This document shows, one piece after another, positions 1 through 8,265 of a stretch of DNA of 11,623 bases (position 1 is the stretch's first letter; the number at the start of each line of letters is the position of its first letter). The translations under genes and the position numbers were made by a program. Below the pieces are notes generated by a model. That model had not been told where the DNA came from, did not search any database, and worked only from the letters and a program-made list of their open reading frames with translations. Source of the stretch: Flammula alnicola (lineage: Eukaryota; Basidiomycota; Agaricomycetes; Agaricales; Strophariaceae). The DNA is taken from the NCBI GenBank assembly GCA_015499995.1, contig JADNRV010000833.1, positions 1 to 11,623 of the forward strand, given 5' to 3'.

Positions 1-191
1 CGGTTCAAAGTTCAAGCTTCAAGTTGTACATACTTCATGCTTGTACTAGTACTAGTAGTCTGAGTCTCTTGCCTGCGACACTATATACCGCCCGGCGCTG
101 GCTCGACGCGTTCCCGGCCACCCGCTCCCCCAGAACGATCAGACTGGAATGCTCCACGGTCACTATCCACTTCGTCGACTTAAATACCATC

Positions 192-598
192 ATGGCCAGA
201 CTGGCTACTTCTGCTTTTGCTCTTACCGTCCTGGCATGCCCTATTCTCTCCAAGGACTCTTACAAACAACACGAGTATGCCCTTTGCTTTCCTTAAAATT
301 GACCTTCTTACTTCATTTTATTTCTGCAGATGCTCTCTCTTGGAGAATGATTTCCACGTCCGCCGTGCTGCGGCAGGCAGTGCTGCTGCTATGACTACCT
401 CGTCGTCCCCTCCTGCAGTAACGAGAAGAGATAAGAGCAGCTCATGACTTATAAACTTATACCAAGAACGACTTGCTTGAAAATATCAGAGGTGAATGGG
501 TCTCGCTCCCTAGGTATTCGAGGACCTCTGGGCTTTCGAGATCAGTAAGTTCATATCTTCGAGTATTTGTATTAATATATTGCGTCATATATTATCAG
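192..598 (+). pseudogene. Decayed paralogue of the secreted acidic repeat-protein family
   Basis: This is a broken copy of the gene at 6889-8075. Exon 1 (192-274, 83 bp, the same length as in the intact copy) encodes a signal peptide, MARLATSAFALTVLACPILS. It is followed by a GT-AG intron at the same place and phase (275-329). Exon 2 starts ECSLLENDFHVRRAAA against ERSLSENDLHARAAA in the intact gene. It then loses the frame: the DYLVV codons are present as DNA but out of register, and the reading started at 192 stops at 447. Further on (about 478-540) the match to the intact gene continues with in-frame stops, for example KYQR-stop and stop-VFEDL against EYGR and EVFEYL. An intron relic with a good GTAAGT donor follows at 545-598. 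Traces such as LETRAFVAAQR near 810-850 may be more of its repeat region. A TATATA lies at 82-87. A truncated 66-residue secreted protein could still be made, but decay is the simpler reading. Confidence 0.75.
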
Positions 599-989
599 AG
601 TCAACAAGATGGAGAGCTCAAGGGGATGCTATCCCAGCCTTCGGAAGAGTTCTTTGTTTATGCCATCATGAACAGACTCTCATGCCATCACGGAGTCTCA
701 TGTTCAAACTGATGGATTAGCTACTTTTGTCCGACACTACATCCCCTTTCACCTGCGGCTCAGACAATTGAGCTGGCTAGAAATCGGGAGGTTAATGCGG
801 AGTTGGAGGCCAGTTTGGAAACGAGAGCATTTGTAGCAGCTCAGAGGTGAAAGATATGGTAAAGCCTCATCAACGGCATATGAGACGAAGAATTGTACGC
901 CCATCGACATTGCCGAGCTAGTTCCCGGGTAGATATCACCATTGCTTGATGTGGTTGTCAGGACTTCAAAGAAGCCCGTTCAAGTCGCT
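599..989. other. Stretch without a supported gene (pseudogene tail and upstream DNA)
   Basis: No intact reading frame is seen. A short LETRAFVAAQR-like reading around 810-850 resembles the LETREVMEQVEER part of the long paralogue and may be the eroded 3' part of the pseudogene. The last part is upstream DNA of the gene at 1122. Confidence 0.5.
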
Positions 990-1030
990 TATATAAACCC
1001 TCCCGCCCATATTTCTGTTTCTTCAGCTGG
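990..1030 (+). promoter_or_regulatory. Core promoter: TATATAAA plus CAGCTGG element
   Basis: TATATAAA lies at 990-997, 132 bp before the start codon at 1122. TTCAGCTGGTCTC follows, with CAGCTGG at 1024-1030, 34 bp from the first base of the TATA box. The paralogue at 6889 has the same pair at matching distances, so the second element may mark the transcription start. CAGCTG also fits the E-box pattern CANNTG. Both assignments are inferred from position and conservation only. Confidence 0.6.
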
Positions 1031-1121
1031 TCTCTCCTCCCCACCCGCAAACAATCGATTCGTGTTGATCACAATCCCTCTGCCCTTCTCAATCTCACCA
1101 AACCACTTCAATCAATTAAAC

Positions 1122-1740
1122 ATGGTTAAATTCGCATCTTCCTTCCTTATTGCCGCCCTCGTCGCAGTCCCCGCATTCGCCCAAGTCAACTGGGATGACC
1201 TCGACACGTATGTCCCCAATCGACCCTTAATGCATGGGCGCTTACTTATTTTTTGTTCTCTTTAGACGTGACCTCTCTGAGACAGAGCTCTTCGGTCGTG
1301 AATTGACCGATGCTGAAGTCGCCATCCTCGCTCGTGAAATCGATGAACTATACACGAGATTTCCGGAAGAGGAGACGCTCGAATCCCGAAACTTCTTCAA
1401 GAAACTCTGGCACGGTATCAAGAAGGTCGCCGGAAAGGTCGCTTCTGTGTAAGTCCTCAGATCCAGACGTCCGGTGTATCTCAATTAATGTATATTCAAC
1501 CACAGTGTGATAAGACGTGAGGAAGGAGCTGAAGACGAACTCCTCGCCCGCGACTATGAAGAAGACATGTACGAGCGCGACCTCGACCTCAACCTCGACC
1601 TTTCCGAGCGTGATTTCGAAGATGATGTTTTCGAGCGCGACTTCGAGGAGCTTTCCGAGCGCGACTATCCCGAAGAATACGAACGCGAATTCGAGGAGGC
1701 GGACCTCCTTGAGCGCGAGTATTACGACGACCTCGACTGA
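1122..1740 (+). CDS. Small secreted acidic proprotein with a cationic amphipathic segment
   Basis: Three exons (1122-1207, 1266-1448, 1506-1740) join to 167 residues. Both introns (58 and 57 bp) are GT-AG and phase 2. Residues 1-20 form a signal peptide ending PAFA before Q21, so the protein should be secreted. Residues 29-70 resemble the long paralogue (RDLSETELFGRE against RSLSENDLHARA). Residues 71-94 have no acidic residue and carry five Lys, two Arg and one His in a helix-like pattern (core FFKKLWHGIKKVAGKV), ending in a dibasic R93-R94 that a Kex2-type protease could cut. Residues 95-167 are 36 D/E out of 73, with ERD/ERE motifs about every 7-10 residues, and end EREYYDDLD; the long paralogue ends alike. 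The arrangement resembles secreted peptide precursors with an acidic partner region. I do not recognise a named family, and a membrane-active or antimicrobial product is inference. Confidence 0.85.
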
Positions 1741-4072
1741 GTGGAATAAGATGCGCACGAGATTGGTAGACATACGAGTACCGTCATATAGTGTTCGTTT
1801 ACACATCCACACATCCCCATGTATTTTCGTGCACATTGTAAATACGTGAAAGGTTGTACAATGTTGGCGTGTAGACGGCCTCCATAGACAATATGAAGCA
1901 GAGTGATGCTTTCTAATATTAAAACTGTAAAGGGTAATCGCAAAAAACTAGGAAAGATCACACAAAATGCACCATTATTTGGCCATTCTGAGAAGCACTT
2001 TGTGTTGGCTTCGTGTTGCATTTCAGCGATGTATCTTGAAAATCAGTATTTTTTGGAAGCTTTGAGAACAGCACTTTATCGTGTTTCAAAAAACTCATAT
2101 TCCTCAGTGCGAAACGCCCAAGTACCCGATCTTCCCCTTCCAAAAATAAAATTGGTTTGACCCCTTCCCGTATTCTTACCCCTCTGCACGCCCTGCTGCA
2201 AAAGTCTACTCCCATTCGATCCTGCGCGTCTGTGTTTTTACGACGCGGTTTACCTCCTATAAGGCGTCGTCGCCTATCGTTCACATCGACGGAAGAGTGG
2301 AAAACCCAGAACTGGTTTTAAGATGATCAGTACTGGGGTGTTAAAAATTGAACGCGGTTCTGGTCGGTCCTGCAAACAATTGATCTCAGAGACTGGTCAG
2401 GAACCGAAACTCTGAACTCTGACCTCCCCTATGCTCAGTAAATCTGGATTTTGGAAACACCGTCGCACATGACCGGCGGTGTGTGCGGCGGCAACCACCG
2501 AAGATGACCCAAGCGCCCTCGGCGGCTGCGGCAGGTGATGAATTTGGCAGCGCTTGTCAGCCGCTTCCCTCATTGCTCGTTAAACTACATAGCGCCCACT
2601 GTGGAAACCCCGCTGTTTCTAAAACACATATCGCCCTAGTATCAACATGTTAAAGTCCCTATTTATGCTAAAATAATTAATTTTGTTCACTCAGGAAACT
2701 GTCTATTGTAAATGTTCTTACTTTATGAGCCGCCAGAAGGAGATGTAGTACATGAATATCCAGAGACATACGAAGTAATGTACCATGTATCTTTCCCTCA
2801 GCAGTATTACTAATTAATAGAGAGCTATGAGTGTGTACCACTATGGCGAGAAAAATGAATCAAAGACATGTTGCCTCGGCGATTTTAACTGTTTAAATTG
2901 GCCCATAAGTGATACCCAAAAATGTATAATCAATTCAGAGAAGGGAAACCTATTAAAAAGAAAGAATATATTTTATCTATCAACCCTGCCGTGTTACCCA
3001 AGTGCAACCTACGATGGGCGAGGGACTCAGGGAGTTTTGAGAGGACTCAGGACGTAGCGTACGTTGGGGGCAACTTGCAAGTCACGAGAGTGCGACGGAC
3101 TTTGCCGCCGCACTGATCGCCGCACTTTTGATGGCGCACTTTCCATTTCACAGATGCCCTCCCTATGCTAGCGTCATTGAACTTCAAGGCCTCCTCTTTT
3201 TTCCGTTTCGTATGTGACGTTGAGGAACATTTAGGTTACGAGAGTAGATAAAGGACTGGAATTCTATCAGGCAGCCCAATCTGGAGACGAAGTCTAACGA
3301 CAGGTTCGAATGAAATTCAACCCTAGATAATCATATACATAGCTTATAGGATCGGGTTAATTTCCATCTGGCCTGCCAAGTACAAGAAATAAGTGGCTTG
3401 CCAGACAAACGACTGAGAAAAGCGTCGAGAAAGCGACCGGATATTTAACTACCTTAGTAGAAATCGAAGCGAGCTTCAAGGAGAATTTCGGTGAGGAATG
3501 GAGGTAAGAAGAGGCATGTGCCCGAAGATACCGAGTACTTAGGAATAAATGTAATATCCAAATGGAGAATAACAGAAAATATGACGACGAGTGAGACAAG
3601 GGGAAGAAATGGAGAGCAAAGATATGAAGGATATTATGCACGGCGGTGTGCGCGGGACGGCTGCACAGCCTCGTGGCGCGTCGGCGCATATCGCGTTTGC
3701 TTGCAATATTCTAACAGTGCATTGCTGCTGCCTTGGAAGTTGGAACAGTATTATGGAAAATGTTATTTGGCCCAAGCTGTATTATGCCATCGAGGTAGAG
3801 GATGAACGCTACTGGTCGGCCTTCTGGAATCTGATCGGGTATTGGTATGTGGATGGACATAGTGGAGAAGCAAAGTACATGATCGTAAGGTGTCAAGGAG
3901 GAGTACAATTGCATTGACATACTAGTATCAATTCGTTATATGTGAAGAGCAGAGAACGTCCAGAAGAAAGAGAAGGAGAAAAGGGTGTGTAGTGATAAAC
4001 GGATGGTGAATGTCTCTACAGAAGTGACAAATTTCTACGGCATTGTGTCCCTTCAGGTGAGATATCAGAGAT
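1741..4072. other. 2.3-kb stretch without a supported gene
   Basis: This begins with the 3' untranslated region of the preceding gene. No reading frame here has a convincing start, splice pattern or family motif. The region around 2280-2600 is GC-richer (GGTTCTGGTCGGTCC and several CGGCGG tracts) and could be transposon debris. 2640-3000 is AT-rich. Around 3100-3150, GCCGCACT, GCCGCACTTTT and GGCGCACTTT form a weak threefold repeat. The open frame at 3591-3917 has a W/Y-rich end (about 3752-3917) but no recognisable relatives and an implausible composition. The region may hold a non-coding transcript or old mobile-element fragments, but I cannot show either. Confidence 0.5.
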
Positions 4073-4861
4073 TCAAGACAGCTGTTGTGTCATCTTCATA
4101 AAATTCGCTGATCCGTGGTCCATATGCGGGATGAGTTTGTCCATTTCTACAGCAAAAAGTTCAGTTTTCGAATACTCGGCATGCAGCTGTGAGGAGATAA
4201 TGAGACGGTAGACTGCGCGGTAGGAAGGCGCCTACATACCTCACGAGTCTCCCATCCCAGGTAATAGTAATTCATTTTATCATCGTTGAGGGCCGTACTC
4301 CAATAGCCACCCACGAAGCCGGGCGCAAGATAACAATCCGTGAAGGTTTTGTGAAGACTGTCAGCAACAAGGCTCGTGGGTGGGGTGATATGAACGTAGC
4401 ACTGATTACGTAGTTCGCATTTCATTGCGTTCAGTACGCAGTGTAGGCAGTAAGTGAAGCATACAGACCAATTCACAAATAGGTGCAGTAAGCGCAGGTC
4501 GAACCAAATCTGCGCTTTCGAACGGCAGGTACCATGAAGATGGGTTCGAATTGACATCCAACGCCTTAACGGACTCCCTGAAATTCTCCCCTTGGGTTCC
4601 TGTGTATTCGGCTGGGTTCGCATCTCCTGGCCAGTCTGTCGAAGGAATGTCAGGGCATTAGTTCATGCATAGATAGCAGAGGAAATCGGACGAACGGATT
4701 ACCCATAGTAATTTATCGGGTTCGTCCATACATAAGCCATAGTACTGCTCTTTCACACCACCTTTGATGGCGGCGTCGCGTAGCTTCTCGAAAGCGGGAG
4801 AGTTAAGGTTGAATGCGGGATCCACCTGTATCTTGAGGATCTCTGAGATTATGGGCGACAT
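4073..4861 (-). CDS. Dimeric alpha/beta-barrel (ABM-like) protein, two repeats
   Basis: Four exons on the minus strand (4861-4696, 4635-4469, 4401-4240, 4186-4073) join to 202 residues. Introns are 60, 67 and 53 bp, all GT-AG and in phase. The protein starts MSPIISEILKIQVDP and has two ferredoxin-like halves. The first runs over about residues 1-85, with a central YYGLCMDEPDKLLWVIHWP strand pair. The second covers about 111-190, with CYVHITPP, GFVGGYW and YYYLGWETRE, where GWE before a helix is typical of antibiotic-biosynthesis-monooxygenase-like and stress-responsive barrels. There is no signal peptide, so it is probably cytosolic. Members of this superfamily include cofactor-free monooxygenases, heme-degrading enzymes and many unassigned fungal proteins, so the reaction cannot be stated. 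The longest uninterrupted minus frame here (4147-4623) crosses two introns in the wrong frame and is not the product. A TATA box lies upstream. Confidence 0.85.
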
Positions 4862-4945
4862 TCTGTTGGCTGATGATACGAGCAGATGGACGGGGGAACA
4901 AGGAGTGGAAGCTGAGACTGAGGACAGAGACTCTCAGTCTTCAAC

Positions 4946-4952
4946 TTATATA
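4946..4952 (-). promoter_or_regulatory. TATA box of the alpha/beta-barrel gene
   Basis: On the minus strand this reads TATATAA, 85-91 bp upstream of the start codon at 4861, a normal distance in filamentous fungi. An 8-bp perfect inverted repeat (AGACTGAG at 4915-4922, CTCAGTCT at 4933-4940) lies just downstream, near where transcription should begin. Confidence 0.5.
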
Positions 4953-5532
4953 GACACCTCAATCTTTGTCACATGACCTAAAGGATGCTGACCCAGCTCT
5001 AGTCAAGTGGGGATGGGCGCTAATGCAGTTGTCGACTTTCCGCCCGCCTTGGCTCATTGTCCGAAATGGAAGAATAACTCCTGCTTTTCTCACTCACCAT
5101 CATCCCTGCCAAACTCACCTCCAGAAAACCCCCTCCTGGCCACCTGCTGGCGTCAACCGAATCTCCGGGTTCGTTCTCAGCGGCCCTGGACTTGCACCAC
5201 GGCCATGGCGGGCATCTCGCCTAAGCCATTCTTTTCGACTTCAGGGCGGCGGTCTCGATGAGCTCCCGAAAGGACTTGATTTCCTGGAACAACAAAGAAG
5301 TCGCCGAAGAAGACAGGAGCTAGAAGAACATGAGAACGGAGTGGGAAGGTGAAGAAAGATGTGAGTCAGACTCAGTCAGACTGTCGGAAAAATCCAAATG
5401 TCGTGAGAGGCTAATTGCAAGCCGACTGCCTTATTGCGTATCCGCCAACCTGGGCAAGGCTCGCTTCGCCATCCTCCAGTGTGAGTTCCCGCCGGCCCGG
5501 GGCGTCGGGTGAAACCGCCGGACGTCCAGCCA
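4953..5532. other. GC-rich stretch with coding-like but unresolved readings
   Basis: This segment is richer in G+C than its surroundings and holds several short coding-like readings on both strands, none forming a complete gene. On the plus strand, after an acceptor-like CTTCAG near 5244, one frame reads GGGLDELPKGLDFLEQQ and another contains MSSRKDLISWNNKEVAEEDRS before a stop. On the minus strand, a reading after a pyrimidine-rich acceptor gives EIKSFRELIETAALKSKRMA and stops, and a later one gives AAENEPGDSVDASRWPGGGF before a good GTGAGT donor. Two further minus-strand starts (MAGRPAVSPDAPGRRELTLE from 5532, MSQGGRKVDN near 5064) are short. This may be a small multi-exon gene or the remains of one. 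Confidence 0.3.
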
Positions 5533-6758
5533 TGATTTTGTCGTGGTCCAAAACTCTAAAGATATGATGATTTTCTAGATCAAGTGTATCTACTACATAC
5601 TTCAAACCTACCGAGATGCAGAACAATTTGAGGATACACCCAGGGATGAGTAAGATATGGGAGACTTACATAAGAAAGTTACTGATAAGATTTACGTGTT
5701 TTGATTTGTCCTTGTTTGTCCTGGCCTTTCACCCTTACATTGCCTCTACACTCTTCACCTTTTTTTCGCTGTCTCGATTCTTGTTTCTTCCAAAAGCCGT
5801 GGGTCATGACATTCGAGGTCATTCACTTACGTGACATGTAGAATGAATAAATGAAATACGAGTCCTCGACACTCCCTGGTGAAGGTGCATCTGGGTGCAT
5901 CTGGTTCATCCATTAGCGACTGCACAGACTAGCACAGTCGGCACTGCAGGCTTTAAATTACTTCGCCATGGCGTCAGTCGGGCTTGGTTACCAAGCTTGA
6001 CTGACAATCATGATCGCTCTTGATCGTCTTGCATACATCCGGAGGAGTTTGTAGGAAAAAATGTGAGTCATTTACTTGGCATTGCAAATCTCCGGCCGAT
6101 TTCTGACGGTTTCTCTACCAGTAGCGCATACTTGTTCTTTGAGACGTATGGAATCGCACATAACCGATATGATGCCTGTACTGAAACTGGGGTGCTCAAC
6201 CTTAGTAGAGGCGTCGAGTCGCCGTCGACGCACGAAGCGCGTATGTATAACAATGCTGTATATGACATATGTAATGTATTTCATCATTTGTCCATCGCTA
6301 AAATTTCCATCAACGCAGCACATTTACGTCCCTTTCTTTTCGACTCCGCGATACCTGTGGTGATTGATCCCCGCAAAAAGGTTGACCTCTCTCTCTATGC
6401 TGACTCCAAGTCCCGACTTCATGCTTGAACTGTAGAAGAAAATAATGGAAGTCCAGCAAGTATGTGCTGTTAATAAATTTCTTCCAATGGTTTTAGATTA
6501 TTAAAACAACGGAATGAAGTCTAGGGTTCGTCCTCGAAGACTATGTAGGTACAATGAGGAACAAGATCCGACGATCGCCGCGTCCAGAGATCTCCATCCA
6601 TCCAGTTCTGGACGCAAAACAAGAGAAATATCGCAACATATCGACAGATTCCTCCTGTTGTCTAGTCAAATTATGGCCAGATAGAGACATTTGCATAACT
6701 ATTGCATCCGCGAGGTTGCATAGGGTTGCACATGTAATTCGGCTGCTCTGGAGGTAGG
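5533..6758. other. 1.2-kb intergenic stretch without a supported gene
   Basis: No gene can be supported here. It includes a duplicated GGTGCATCTG (around 5883-5903), a striking 15-bp hairpin (5973-6005), and a tandem GATCGCTCTT GATCGTCTTG (around 6012-6031). The open frame at 6063-6428 lacks an ATG at its start and has no recognisable motif. The right part is upstream DNA of the gene at 6889. Confidence 0.5.
5973..6005. repeat. Inverted repeat / 15-bp hairpin with 3-nt loop
   Basis: The arm GTCAGTCGGGCTTGG (5973-5987) and the arm CCAAGCTTGACTGAC (5991-6005) flank the loop TTA. All 15 positions pair if two G-U wobbles are allowed in a plus-strand RNA. No gene end, tRNA or transposon boundary is recognised next to it. 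Confidence 0.6.
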
Positions 6759-6797
6759 TATAAAGACCTCCCTCAAACGAAATGGATCCTCAGCTGG
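6759..6797 (+). promoter_or_regulatory. Core promoter: TATAAA plus CAGCTGG element
   Basis: TATAAA at 6759-6764 lies 130 bp before the start codon at 6889. TCAGCTGGCCTC follows, with CAGCTGG at 6791-6797, 32 bp from the first base of the TATA box. Element order, spacing and distance to the ATG match the paralogue at 1122, although the DNA between is mostly diverged. This supports shared regulation of the family. Confidence 0.6.
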
Positions 6798-6888
6798 CCT
6801 CACCCATCCTATCACAAATCAAGCTCTGCGCTTCGCCTATCTTCACCGTCAATTCTCTTTAAATTTACTTTGTCGACTCGATATCATC

Positions 6889-8075
6889 ATGGTTAGACTT
6901 GCTACCTCTGTCCTTGCTCTTGCCGTCCTCGCAGGCTCCGTTCTCTCCCAAGAGTCCTACGAACAGTACGAGTAAGCCCCGGATTTTCTTGTTCTTTACT
7001 TTCCTTATAATTGACATGCCTATTTCTTTTTATTTCTGTAGACGCTCTCTCTCGGAGAATGACCTCCACGCCCGTGCTGCCGCCGACTTCGACGACTACC
7101 TCGTCGTGCGCCAAAGTCTTGAAGAAGAATATGGCCGTGACCTTACTGATCTCGAAACCCGAGAGGTCTTCGAGTACCTAGAGGAGCGAGCCCATGGTGC
7201 AAGTAGCTTCGTATTGTCCCCGCAAGTCGTTCTTGGTACAACTTTATGCCAAACAGCCGTTCTTACCTCTCTTCGTTGTTGCAGGGAGCTGTCCCGAAAT
7301 TCTTCCCCCCGAGGCCCCTTCAGGCGGGAATTTGAGGATGATCTCGAAACCAGAGAAGTCATGGAGCAAGTGGAAGAACGCAGTCCTGGGGCCCGTTCTT
7401 GGCTACGGTACGTCGAAACACCCTCGTATTATTCACTTCTGCCCTTCTGAATTGGAATTTTTTCTCTCGACGATAGAAACAAATTCCGGGGATCACATGC
7501 CGAGGACCAACCACAAGAGCGTTCCTTCTATGACCTGGAGGAGATCATGGAGCGCGACTTGACAGACACGGACTCAGACCTCCTGGAGCGGGATGTCATG
7601 GAGCTGGAAGAGCGCAGCCCTGGAGTCCGTTCTTGGCTGCGGTATGTCAAAACACCCTCGCATTATTCACCTCTGCCCTCCTGACTTGGGATTTCCTCTC
7701 TCAACTGTAGAAACAAATTCAGGGGACCCGCACAACATGCCGAGGAGCAAATGCAAGAACGTTCCTTCGATGACCAGGAGCAGCTAGAAGCACGCAGCCC
7801 TGGGTTATTTACTTGGCTGAAGTATGTCAAAACCTCTCGCATTATCCATCTGTGCCCTTCTGACTTGGGGTTTCTTCCCTTGACGCAGGAGCAAATTCAC
7901 TGGGAAACCGAATCCCGCAGCACCCGCTGAGGAGCAACTGCAAGAACGTTCATTCGATGACCTAGAGGAGGTCATGGAGCGTGACTATATGGAAGGGGAC
8001 TTAGACTTCCTCGAGCGGGATGTCGTGGACATGCTCGATGAGAGAGAATATGAGTTTTACGACGAGCTTGATTGA
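6889..8075 (+). CDS. Secreted modular proprotein with repeated cationic segments in acidic linkers
   Basis: Preferred model: six exons (6889-6971, 7042-7221, 7285-7407, 7477-7641, 7711-7821, 7889-8075), 282 residues, every intron phase 2. Residues 1-20 are a signal peptide (cut before Q21). Residues 28-87 match the other family members (ERSLSENDLHARA, GRDLTDLETREVFEYLEER). Then come cationic segments with SWLRNKFRG at 127-134, the same at 181-189, and TWLKSKFTGK at 218-227, plus a degenerate one at 76-98. They are separated by acidic linkers such as QERSFDDLEEVMERD. The end REYEFYDELD matches the short paralogue. A single FRR at 100-102 is the only dibasic site; ER and AR are frequent. The intron at 7222-7284 needs a GC donor. 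Reading through it stays open and would give 303 residues. No named family is recognised. The likely role is a precursor of several secreted cationic peptides, which is inference. Confidence 0.83.
7373..7968 (+). repeat. Tandem exon-intron modules inside the long secreted-protein gene
   Basis: Three units start with GAAGAACG, GAAGAGCG and GAAGCACG at 7373, 7607 and 7787, with spacings of 234 and 180 bp. Each unit holds codons for RSPG-x-x-x-WL(R/K), an intron of 67-69 bp, and codons for (N/S)KF-x-G followed by an acidic ERSF linker. By hand count the introns at 7408-7476 and 7642-7710 agree at about 57 of 69 positions. The intron at 7822-7888 is clearly related, so exon and intron were copied together. 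Confidence 0.85.
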
Positions 8076-8106
8076 ATTGACCGGAAAAACTGAATTGACC
8101 GGAAAA
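8073..8106 (+). repeat. 18-bp tandem duplication that begins at the stop codon
   Basis: TGAATTGACCGGAAAA occurs at 8073-8088 and again at 8091-8106. The first TGA is the stop codon of the secreted-protein gene. The second, 18 bp on, is in the same frame and gives a back-up stop. The region to 8265 is the tail-to-tail gap with TSR3 and shows nothing else. Confidence 0.7.
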
Positions 8107-8265
8107 TTTGCCTGTACCCGTGAAGAATAACATCTGATATTGTGCTGTGGTGTTTGTAACTTCTGAATCGATATCTTTGGACATAACTCGAAGTAGGACT
8201 TGGAAGAATATTTTGCGATAGAACGGAATTACAGCGTACACAAAATGATGCAGTTTGTTTGAATA

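Noticed and set aside
1348..1836. A 162-codon open frame on the minus strand
   Set aside because: It is antisense to exons 2-3 of the secreted acidic protein; long GAG/GAC-rich exons give hydrophobic antisense frames (CTC, GTC) by composition.
1958..2284. Arg-rich 108-codon open frame on the minus strand
   Set aside because: No family features, biased composition and no supported splice sites; it may be transposon debris, but that cannot be shown.
3303..3312. GGTTCGAAT, similar to a tRNA T-loop
   Set aside because: The flanking bases do not pair as a T-stem, and no acceptor or anticodon arm can be drawn around it.
4147..4623. A 158-codon open frame on the minus strand
   Set aside because: It runs through two introns of the alpha/beta-barrel gene in the wrong frame; the spliced reading gives a coherent 202-residue protein with family-like motifs instead.
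5220..5310. Possible start of ribosomal protein L38 on the minus strand (EIKSFRELIETAALKSKRMA)
   Set aside because: It resembles the beginning of L38 proteins only loosely; it stops after 20 residues, no first exon with ATGCC is found upstream, and no downstream L38 core is present.
6063..6428. A 121-codon open frame on the plus strand
   Set aside because: It begins at GTG, the nearby ATG at 6061 is followed at once by a stop, and no motif or splice pattern supports it.
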